Below, piece after piece: positions 1 to 5,596 of a DNA stretch of 5,996 nucleotides (position 1 is the stretch's first letter; every line of letters starts with the position of its first letter). Source of the DNA: Acidimicrobiia bacterium (lineage in GTDB: Bacteria; Actinomycetota; Acidimicrobiia; Acidimicrobiales; Acidimicrobilacustridaceae). The DNA lies in the NCBI GenBank assembly GCA_018882825.1, contig VERC01000157.1, positions 1-5,996 on the forward strand. The letters run 5' to 3'. Position numbers and translations under genes: made by a program. The notes below the pieces were generated by a model. It saw only the letters and a program-made list of their open reading frames with translations, was not told where the DNA came from and ran no database searches.

Positions 1-750
1 GTCGAACTGCTCGATGAGACGGCGGCCGCCATCAGCGCCGCATTGGGCAGCCTGTCGGACTGGGGACTGGCCGGCACGCGCCACGGTCAGTACCTGAGCG
101 ACCTGGCCGCCGATGCCGCTGCGCTGGAGATCCTCGACCGGGCCGGCGTGGGAGTGCTGTCCGAGGAATCCGGTCGCCACCGACCGTACGCGGCGATGAC
201 GGTGGTGCTCGACCCCCTCGACGGGTCGACCAACGCCAGTCGGGGCATCCCGTGGTACGCCACCAGCCTGTGTGCCGTCGACGTCGACGGGCCGCGCGCC
301 GCGTTGGTGATCAACCTCGCCACCGGGGACCGGTTCGAAGCGGTGCGCGGGCATGGTGCCACCTGCAACGGTGAACCACTGGCACCATCGGGCGCGACGT
401 CGATGCGCGAATCGCTCGTGGCGCTGTCGGGTCACACGCATCGCTGGCTCGGTTGGTACCAGTACCGCGCGCTGGGGGCGTGCGCGCTCGACCTGTGCGC
501 GGTGGCCGCCGGAGTGGTCGATGCCTATCTCGATTGTTCGTGGAACGCGCACGGGTCGTGGGACTATCTCGGCGGACTGTTGGTGTGTCACGAGGCCGGT
601 GCGGTCGTCGTCGATCTGGACGGGCGCGATCTCGTGGCGCTCGACCACGACGATCGGCGAACACCGATCGCTGCGGCCTCGACGCAGTTGCTCGACGAGG
701 CACTGGACGCCCGGCGGCAACTCGACCGCGAACGTCCGAGCAGTCACTGA
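1..750 (+). CDS. Inositol monophosphatase family protein (5'-partial)
   Basis: A Mg2+-dependent phosphatase of the FIG/inositol-monophosphatase superfamily, which hydrolyses small phosphate monoesters such as inositol-1-phosphate, histidinol phosphate or sugar bisphosphates in the cytoplasm. The frame is open to the left edge, so the N-terminus is missing; 249 residues remain against about 260-280 for the family, so probably only 10-30 are lost. Counting from base 1, the metal-site motifs appear in order: Asp38 (equivalent to D47 of human IMPA1), the acidic pair E55-E56 in GVLSEESG, the signature DPLDGSTN at 71-78 (metal ligands D71 and D74), and WDYLGG at 187-192 with D188, followed by HEAGAVVVD. 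The stretch LGACALDLCAVAAGVVDAY (158-176) matches the substrate-side segment, with GAC where many members have GSA. All catalytic acids are present, so it should be active. The family is clear; the substrate (inositol, histidinol or other phosphate) is not. Confidence 0.93.
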   Translation, partial: VELLDETAAAISAALGSLSDWGLAGTRHGQYLSDLAADAAALEILDRAGVGVLSEESGRHRPYAAMTVVLDPLDGSTNASRGIPWYATSLCAVDVDGPRAALVINLATGDRFEAVRGHGATCNGEPLAPSGATSMRESLVALSGHTHRWLGWYQYRALGACALDLCAVAAGVVDAYLDCSWNAHGSWDYLGGLLVCHEAGAVVVDLDGRDLVALDHDDRRTPIAAASTQLLDEALDARRQLDRERPSSH

Positions 751-760
751 TCGTCGGCGT

Positions 761-774
761 CCGAAGGCCTTCGG
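761..774. repeat. Perfect 14-bp palindrome between phosphatase stop and tRNA
   Basis: CCGAAGGCCTTCGG is its own reverse complement over all 14 bases. It lies 10 bp after the phosphatase stop and about 30 bp before the tRNA. As RNA it could form a five-pair stem with a GGCC loop, but no T-run follows, so it is a poor intrinsic terminator. It sits where the -35 region of the tRNA promoter would be, so an operator-like role is equally possible. Its function is not shown by the sequence. Confidence 0.5.
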
Positions 775-786
775 GAGGGCCGGGAC

Positions 787-792
787 TACGCT
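787..792 (+). promoter_or_regulatory. Candidate -10 box for tRNA-Val
   Basis: TACGCT fits the actinobacterial -10 pattern TAnnnT and lies 11 bp before the first base of the tRNA. Transcription would start near 798-800 and give a leader of a few bases. No good -35 hexamer is seen 16-18 bp upstream (about 763-770, GAAGGCCT), so this is only a candidate. Read-through from the phosphatase gene is an alternative source of the transcript. Confidence 0.35.
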
Positions 793-803
793 GAGCGGTC
801 TTC

Positions 804-877
804 GGGCGTTTGGCTCAGCTGGCTAGAGCATCTCCCTTACAAGGAGAGGGTCGGGGGTTCGAGTCCCTCAACGCCCA
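804..877 (+). tRNA. tRNA-Val (anticodon TAC)
   Basis: The full cloverleaf can be drawn by hand. The acceptor stem GGGCGTT (804-810) pairs perfectly with AACGCCC (870-876), followed by discriminator A877. The D stem is GCTC/GAGC (813-816/826-829) with the GG pair in its loop. The anticodon stem TCTCC/GGAGA (831-835/843-847) encloses loop CTTACAA, giving anticodon TAC at 838-840, which reads GUA valine codons. The variable loop is GGGTC. The T stem GGGGG/CCCTC (853-857/865-869) has one G-T pair and loop TTCGAGT. The bases after A877 are CCG, so the 3' CCA is not encoded and must be added by tRNA nucleotidyltransferase, as is common in actinobacteria. It stands alone; no second tRNA follows. Confidence 0.97.
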
Positions 878-888
878 CCGATCGCCGG

Positions 889-929
889 TGCCGCTGCGGG
901 TCTCGCTCCATGCTCTCGACTCAGCGGCA
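889..929. repeat. 8-bp inverted repeat between tRNA and convergent PLD gene
   Basis: TGCCGCTG (889-896) and CAGCGGCA (922-929) are exact inverse complements separated by 25 bases. The right arm covers the stop codon of the convergent phospholipase gene (921-923). The placement between two convergent transcripts suggests a shared terminator-like stem, but the loop is long and no T-run follows on either strand, so chance is a real alternative. Confidence 0.25.
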
Positions 930-2582
930 GGGGACGGCGGCCTTGGTGGAGTACTCGACCATGGGATCGAGGTAGGCGCTGCGGAAGTCGGCCACCGCCG
1001 CGGGATCCTCGATGATCCAGCCGAACTCCTGCAGCTGATTCGGATAGGCGTTCTGCGAGCCGACGTAGAAGGCGGCGTCGTCGACGGCGATCACCTTGGC
1101 GTGGTGTCCGGGCGACTTGCCGTTGGGCCAGGTCGCCGCATCGGAGAACCGGAACGGCGCCACCACGAGGTTGGCGCAGGCCAACTCCGCCGCCCGCTGA
1201 GGGGACCCGACCAACTTGGTCAGTCGTCGCATCAGCAGATCCCGGGTGACACGCGGGTTCCCCCCGTACTGTTCGGAGAGGTTGGCGGCGGCTCCCTCGT
1301 TGGACACCACCACGGTCACGGGCACGCCCGCGGCAACCTTGCCGACGAGCGCGTCGACCAGCCGGACGTCGTAGGAGGGATCGATGGCGCACGGGAAGAT
1401 CAGGTCCTGCTGTGAGATGACCACCTTGCGCTGCGCGGTGGCGACGAGGGCTCGAAGCGCCGTGTCGCTCGGGTTGTTGCCGTCCCAGACGGCGTCGCCG
1501 TTCATGGGATTGGGGAGGGGTGGCAGGTTGCAACCCGAGTCCTTGCGGTCGGCGGAATCGATGCGCACGCTGTCGGCATTGCGACCGGTCACCCGGCCAT
1601 CGGCGATGTAGCCGGCGCGACCGACGGCGAGCACGGTGGTGCCGCCGCGGGCCGGTCCCGGATCGGGTGCTCGGGTGCCGGGGCAACCTCCCGGCCCGCC
1701 GTCCTTGGGCACGATCGTGATGTTGTAACTGAAGTTGAATCCGGTGTTGGCACAGCTGAATCGCCACAGGACGTCCAGGAACCGTTGGGCGTTGGCCGCC
1801 GCCGGTCCGTCGACCTCCACCCCGACGTCGGTGATCGGGTTGTCGGACTGCAGATAGCTGCGTGACCACAGGTTGATGCCCATGGCCAGTGCCACCGACG
1901 AGTCGGCCGCCACGATCTTGGAGTGATTCCAGGAGTAGCCGTTGAACAGCGGCGTGTTGGTCATCAACGCAGCGACGACGGTGGCCCGAGGGTTGGCGGC
2001 CTGCACATCGGCCTGCAGTCGCTCGAGTACTCCGTCGCTGAACGGTGTCGCCGGAGAGCGGCCCCAGAGAAGACGGATGGTGGGTGCACGGCCAGCCTGT
2101 GCGCCGTCGGCGGCACCGTCGATGAGGGCCTGACGGAACCCGCCGTCGGCGATGGCCGACAGGCTCGACACGTCGACCAACGTCTCGCCGCTGGCCACGA
2201 TCCGGCGGATCTGGTCGACGAGTCGCTGCTGGACACCCGACGAGTCGCACCCCTGTGTCCGGCCCCAGCACTCGGAGGTGCGTGCGAGGAAGCGGGGGTC
2301 GCCGGTGCCGGCACCCGGCAACGAGTTGCCGGTGGTGACCTCCCACAGGACCCCCTCGCTGGTGTCGGAGCCGGTGGACTGCTCCATCTGTCGGATGGCG
2401 GTGGCCACGGCGTCGATGTAGGGCGTCCCGCCGTCGGCCGCGGCTCGGCGCGCCGATGCCGAACCGTCCCCGTCGCCGCAGGCGGCCAGACCGAGTGCCG
2501 CGGCTGCGAATGCGGCGGCGAGGAGGGCGAGGGTCTTCGAGCGAGAGGACAGCACGCGATCACCGTATGACATCGGAGGCAT
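921..2582 (-). CDS. Phospholipase D, Streptomyces-type, predicted lipoprotein
   Basis: Predicted extracytoplasmic phospholipase D, which cleaves the head group from glycerophospholipids such as phosphatidylcholine through a phosphohistidine intermediate and may also transphosphatidylate. The 553-residue protein (ATG at 2582) has basic residues, a hydrophobic stretch (about 18-32) and lipobox LAAC with Cys35, so it should be exported and lipid-anchored. Two HKD motifs are complete: NHSKIVAAD with H220/K222/D227, then GIN at 235-237, and HHAKVIAVD with H494/K496/D501, then GSQN at 508-511. The segment after the second motif (DDAAFYVGSQN..., then EFGWIIEDP) resembles the C-terminus of secreted Streptomyces PLD, and the whole protein aligns from memory with that family, including eight cysteines after the lipobox (105, 112, 277, 300, 351, 398, 469, 552), an even number that fits disulfides. 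The start is uncertain: TTG at 2600 and ATG at 2573 are in frame, and no clear Shine-Dalgarno decides. It lies 25 bp after the 2608-3228 gene and is probably co-transcribed with it. Confidence 0.9.
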   Translation of the reverse strand: MPPMSYGDRVLSSRSKTLALLAAAFAAAALGLAACGDGDGSASARRAAADGGTPYIDAVATAIRQMEQSTGSDTSEGVLWEVTTGNSLPGAGTGDPRFLARTSECWGRTQGCDSSGVQQRLVDQIRRIVASGETLVDVSSLSAIADGGFRQALIDGAADGAQAGRAPTIRLLWGRSPATPFSDGVLERLQADVQAANPRATVVAALMTNTPLFNGYSWNHSKIVAADSSVALAMGINLWSRSYLQSDNPITDVGVEVDGPAAANAQRFLDVLWRFSCANTGFNFSYNITIVPKDGGPGGCPGTRAPDPGPARGGTTVLAVGRAGYIADGRVTGRNADSVRIDSADRKDSGCNLPPLPNPMNGDAVWDGNNPSDTALRALVATAQRKVVISQQDLIFPCAIDPSYDVRLVDALVGKVAAGVPVTVVVSNEGAAANLSEQYGGNPRVTRDLLMRRLTKLVGSPQRAAELACANLVVAPFRFSDAATWPNGKSPGHHAKVIAVDDAAFYVGSQNAYPNQLQEFGWIIEDPAAVADFRSAYLDPMVEYSTKAAVPCR

Positions 2583-2607
2583 CGGCTCTCGGCGCGTCAA
2601 CGGGCCG

Positions 2608-3228
2608 TCATCTGAAGCAGTCGGGATGGCAGCTCGGGGTCGGGATCGCCACGACGCCCATCCTCGACAAGGCCACGATCACCTGTTCCTTGGTGAAGAT
2701 CCCGACGTTGCTCCACGCAACGGCATTGAGATCCGGTTGGCTCGCACCGTTCATGGGAACCGACACGCATCCGAGCTGCGCGACGCGCGCCACCTCGTTG
2801 CCGAGTCGGGTGATGTTGACCATCTGTCCGTTGAAGTAGACGACAGTGGCGGCGTTGTTGAAGTCGGGATTCCCGGTCGAACCCTCGAACGTCTTCGGAT
2901 ACGGAGGCCCGCCGCAACCATCGATCTGGAGCGGATCCGATGGATTCGGGGGGTTGGTCGGGTTCGGGGTCGGTGCCGATTGCCTCGCCGGATCGGACGA
3001 TGGCGACGCGGTCTCACCGGGGGGAGGTTGCGTCGACCCGGGGCCGACCTCGCTGCCCTTCCCCGATCGTGCGGTCGTACCGCCACCCGAGTCCTCGTTG
3101 GCCAGGATGACGAGGTAGCCGCCCACGCTCAGGAGCACCACAGCAGCGACCGCGGCATAGAAACGGTACGCCCGGGACCGAGCGTTGGCCGAGGGTGAAG
3201 GTTGCGGATCCTGTGGCTCTTCGTTCAC
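2608..3228 (-). CDS. Unrecognised single-pass membrane protein with Pro/Ser/Thr linker and four-cysteine outer domain
   Basis: I do not recognise this family. The 206-residue product has a short charged N-terminus (1-22, ending RSRAYRF), one hydrophobic segment at about 23-43, a low-complexity linker rich in Pro, Ser, Thr and Gly (about 46-100, with a PTPNPTNPPNPSDP stretch), and a compact C-terminal domain (about 101-206). The four cysteines (105, 154, 200, 204) all lie in that last domain, as expected for disulfides outside the cell. Topology is probably N-in, C-out. Within the domain, ITRLGNEVARVAQLGCVSVP (139-158) and FTKEQVIVALSRMGVVAIP (178-196) look like two copies of one unit. The GTG at 3228 is the only usable start between an in-frame stop (3277-3279) and the membrane segment, though the best AAGG upstream is 13 bases away, so initiation looks weak. 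It is the first gene of a unit with the phospholipase D gene 25 bp downstream, which suggests a related role at the membrane surface; this is inference. Confidence 0.8.
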   Translation of the reverse strand: MNEEPQDPQPSPSANARSRAYRFYAAVAAVVLLSVGGYLVILANEDSGGGTTARSGKGSEVGPGSTQPPPGETASPSSDPARQSAPTPNPTNPPNPSDPLQIDGCGGPPYPKTFEGSTGNPDFNNAATVVYFNGQMVNITRLGNEVARVAQLGCVSVPMNGASQPDLNAVAWSNVGIFTKEQVIVALSRMGVVAIPTPSCHPDCFR

Positions 3229-3393
3229 CTGGCCGGTTCTGCCTTGTCTCGAGCGACGGGTGGTTCGAAGCGGACTCTACCGACGGACGACGCGCCATCG
3301 AGGTCGGCCGTAGTCTCGCCGGGCTCGGTGAGTGGCCGGCACAGGATCGATGTCCGGTGTCTCGACGCTCACCACGACCGATGAGGGGGACCG
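3229..3393. promoter_or_regulatory. Divergent intergenic region, promoters expected on both strands
   Basis: These 165 bp separate the start of the minus-strand anchored-protein/phospholipase unit from the start of the plus-strand oxidoreductase, so outward promoters for both should lie here. I see only weak -10-like hexamers: TAGTCT at 3311-3316 on the plus strand and TAGAGT, complement of 3274-3279, on the minus strand. Neither has a convincing -35 partner. No strong operator-like inverted repeat was found; GGTGAG (3327-3332) and CTCACC (3368-3373) are inverse complements but short and far apart. Confidence 0.4.
3383..3389 (+). promoter_or_regulatory. Ribosome binding site of the oxidoreductase gene
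   Basis: GAGGGGG ends four bases before the ATG at 3394. It is a purine-rich Shine-Dalgarno-like sequence and supports that ATG as the true start. Confidence 0.65.
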
Positions 3394-4434
3394 ATGAAGG
3401 CATGGCGCGTGCACCGCTACGGAGAGCCCACCGAGGTGCTGGTGCTCGACGAGGTCGACATTCCCGAACCCGGACCGGGAGAGGTGCGGGTCCGGGTGCA
3501 GGCCATCCCGTTGAACCTCAACGATCTCGAGCGGATCACCGGCGGGAACATGATGGCCAGACCCGAGTTCCCCTACAGCCCCGGCATGGAGGTGTTCGGC
3601 ACCGTCGATGCCTGCGGCGCCGGGGCCGAGCCCCTCGAGGGTGCCCGGGTGGCGGCCATCACCCGACAGGCCCACGGTGGATTCGCCGAGTACGCCATCT
3701 GTCCGGCGGTGGCCGCCTTCGTGATTCCCGACGACCTCGCGCTGCCCGATGCCGCCGCGCTCCTGTTCCCCTTCCACCTGGCGTGGCTCGGTCTCGTGGA
3801 TCGCGCCGGTCTCGACACCGGTCAGTCGGTACTGGTGCACGCGGCGGCCGGCGGCTCGGGATCGGCGGCGGTGCAACTGGCCAAGGCCAAGGGTGCCACC
3901 GTGTTCGCCACCGCGGGCAGCGCCGACAAGGTGGCGTTGTGTCGTGACCTCGGCGCCGATGCGGCCATCGACTACACGATCGAGGACTTCGCCGAGGTCG
4001 TGCTCGACGCCACCGCCGGGCGTGGCGTCGACGTCGTGTTCGACAACGTGGGGGAGGCGGTGATGCCCGGCTCGTTCAAGTCCATCGCCTATGACGGGCA
4101 CTACCTGATGATGGGATTCGCCTCCAACAAGGTCGTGGCCGACGAGCGGTTCGTCGTTCCCCGTGACGTGATCATGGGCAACTTCAAGCTGTGCGGTGTG
4201 TTGCTCAATTACCAGTCCGACGACATGATCGGACTCATCAAGCGCGGCATGGGATGGAACGTGGCGCCACGGTCGGTCGGTGACCGGGCACATGACGAGA
4301 TCATCGACATGGTTCGGTCGGGTGCGGTGCGCGCCGTGATCGGTTCCACGCCGTCGTTCACCGAGCTGCCGGCGGCCATCGCGGCCATGGGCGATCGGGC
4401 CACCACCGGACGGGTGATCGTCACCGTCGGGTGA
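3394..4434 (+). CDS. Zinc-independent NAD(P)H:quinone oxidoreductase-like protein (MDR superfamily)
   Basis: A cytoplasmic NADPH-dependent reductase of the medium-chain dehydrogenase/reductase superfamily, closest in pattern to quinone oxidoreductases (QOR) that reduce quinones or enones. The 346 residues are a normal family length. The N-terminal GroES-like domain shows MKAWRVHRYGEP, then VDIPEPGPGEVRVRV (21-35), NLNDLERITG (41-50) and PGMEVFGTVDACG (63-75). The Rossmann domain starts near 143 and has the nucleotide-binding loop VHAAAGGSGSAAVQLAK (148-164), followed by DLGADAAIDY (185-194) and GVDVVFDNVG (211-220). The ending TTGRVIVTVG is typical. The structural-zinc cysteine cluster of alcohol dehydrogenases is absent, which argues for a QOR rather than a zinc alcohol dehydrogenase. 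The GGSG loop replaces the more usual GGVG. The gene is transcribed away from the phospholipase unit and ends 4 bp before the convergent sulfotransferase gene. The physiological substrate cannot be told. Confidence 0.93.
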   Translation: MKAWRVHRYGEPTEVLVLDEVDIPEPGPGEVRVRVQAIPLNLNDLERITGGNMMARPEFPYSPGMEVFGTVDACGAGAEPLEGARVAAITRQAHGGFAEYAICPAVAAFVIPDDLALPDAAALLFPFHLAWLGLVDRAGLDTGQSVLVHAAAGGSGSAAVQLAKAKGATVFATAGSADKVALCRDLGADAAIDYTIEDFAEVVLDATAGRGVDVVFDNVGEAVMPGSFKSIAYDGHYLMMGFASNKVVADERFVVPRDVIMGNFKLCGVLLNYQSDDMIGLIKRGMGWNVAPRSVGDRAHDEIIDMVRSGAVRAVIGSTPSFTELPAAIAAMGDRATTGRVIVTVG

Positions 4435-4438
4435 CTTC

Positions 4439-5596
4439 TCATTCGGGCGGCAGGGCGAACCGCTCGATGTAGTCGGCGAACTCGGCCCGCACCGCCGTCG
4501 GGTCGATGCCGTACTGCTCGGGTGTGTAGTCGTGGGTGCCGTGCACGCCGGGAGGGTTGGCGGCGATGAACGCCTTCATGCGCGTCGCACCCCCGTCGGT
4601 CATGGTCAGGCCGAAGGCGTCGTAGATCCGCTCGACGGTGGCGAACTGATCGGTGATGAAGTCGGAGAACATGACATCGAGGAACACGGCGTCGGGCCAG
4701 TCGGTGGTCGAGCGGACTTCGACACCGTGGTGAATGGCTCGGGCCAGTCGCGGGATCCAGTCGGCCGCCACCGCATGTGGATCGACGCCTTCGCATGTCT
4801 TGTTCCGCACGATGGTGGTGAGGCTGGCGTACGAAGTCATCGACTTCACCGGATCGCGATGGGTGAACACGATGCGGGCGTCGGGGTAGGTGGCCAGCAG
4901 GTGCTCGAGGCCCCACAGGTGCGCGCCGGTCTTGAGCACCCATCGATCACGACGGTCGAAGGCCTGCAGGTGCTGCAACTGGCGGAGGTGGAACTCGTAC
5001 ACGCTGGCCCACGGCGCACCGTCGTCCACCCAGTCCTGATAACTCGGCACGAAGAACTGGTTGTGGAACAGCGGGGTGATCATCGCCTCACCCATCATGG
5101 TCACGCATTCCTGGGAGAGCTCCGCCCCCATCGGATGGATGGCCTTGAGCTCCTGCTCGTCGATCGGGGGAATGAGAGATGCGCACCGGGCGATACGCGG
5201 GTCGGTGGTCGACGTCTCGGCCCGTGGTGGCGGTGACGGGAACATCGTCTCCCACGTGAGCGGCGCGCGCGTGTCGGGATCGCGGGCGAGGATGTCGTGC
5301 AGGATCGTCGTGCCCGTGCGGGGCATGCCGATGATGAACACCGGACGCTCGATCACCTGACGAGCGATCTCGGGGTAGCGGGTGCGATCGTCGACGTACT
5401 GGAGTCGGTTGACCGTGTGGCCGACGGCGCGCTCCGAGGCCACCATCTCACCGAGGGGCGTGAGTCGCGACTCGGTGACGAGCGAGTGGACGAATCGCTC
5501 GAGTCCATCGGTGAAGGGCCCGTCGCCGAGGTCGTCGAGTCCGTTGGTGCGCCGCGTCGCTTCGGCCAGCACGTACTCGCTGGTGAGTGCGGTCAT
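4439..5596 (-). CDS. Sulfotransferase family protein (Sulfotransferase_3-like)
   Basis: Predicted PAPS-dependent sulfotransferase, transferring sulfate to a hydroxyl or amino group of an unknown small molecule, lipid or sugar. The 385-residue protein has the 5'-phosphosulfate loop VFIIGMPRTGTTILH at 86-100 and the 3'-phosphate motif RIVFTHRDPVKSMTSYASL at 241-259 (R247, S252 likely ligands). The LLATYPDAR run just before the second motif and the late HDYTPEQYGID (355-365) are typical of the bacterial Sulfotransferase_3 group that is abundant in actinobacteria. One oddity is LKTGAH (221-226), where relatives usually have LKxPxH. The ATG at 5596 is preferred over an upstream in-frame GTG at 5611: it has GGAGG eight bases upstream and overlaps the previous stop as ATGA, while the GTG overlaps the Shine-Dalgarno itself. 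No signal peptide is seen, so it is cytoplasmic. It is translationally coupled to the upstream oxidoreductase gene. Confidence 0.92.
   Translation of the reverse strand: MTALTSEYVLAEATRRTNGLDDLGDGPFTDGLERFVHSLVTESRLTPLGEMVASERAVGHTVNRLQYVDDRTRYPEIARQVIERPVFIIGMPRTGTTILHDILARDPDTRAPLTWETMFPSPPPRAETSTTDPRIARCASLIPPIDEQELKAIHPMGAELSQECVTMMGEAMITPLFHNQFFVPSYQDWVDDGAPWASVYEFHLRQLQHLQAFDRRDRWVLKTGAHLWGLEHLLATYPDARIVFTHRDPVKSMTSYASLTTIVRNKTCEGVDPHAVAADWIPRLARAIHHGVEVRSTTDWPDAVFLDVMFSDFITDQFATVERIYDAFGLTMTDGGATRMKAFIAANPPGVHGTHDYTPEQYGIDPTAVRAEFADYIERFALPPE

Noticed and set aside
804..930. tRNA-Val as an integration (att) site for a mobile element
   Set aside because: No integrase, no repeated copy of the tRNA 3' end and no change of composition is visible in the window.
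868..2346. A 492-codon open frame on the minus strand overlapping the phospholipase D gene
   Set aside because: It is Arg/Gly/His-rich with no domain pattern and lies in another frame of a gene with two complete HKD motifs. Long shadow frames are expected in DNA this GC-rich.
2925..3090. Tandem DNA repeat in the Pro/Ser/Thr linker coding region
   Set aside because: The protein is low-complexity, but the DNA shows no exact repeated unit; this is an ordinary extracytoplasmic linker.
3277..4293. A 338-codon open frame opposite the quinone oxidoreductase
   Set aside because: It is His/Gly/Val-rich, has no recognisable motif, and is the antisense image of a well-conserved MDR gene with a good ribosome binding site.
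4532..5236. A 234-codon plus-strand open frame inside the sulfotransferase region
   Set aside because: Antisense to a gene with both PAPS-binding motifs; composition is typical of a shadow frame and no independent signal supports it.
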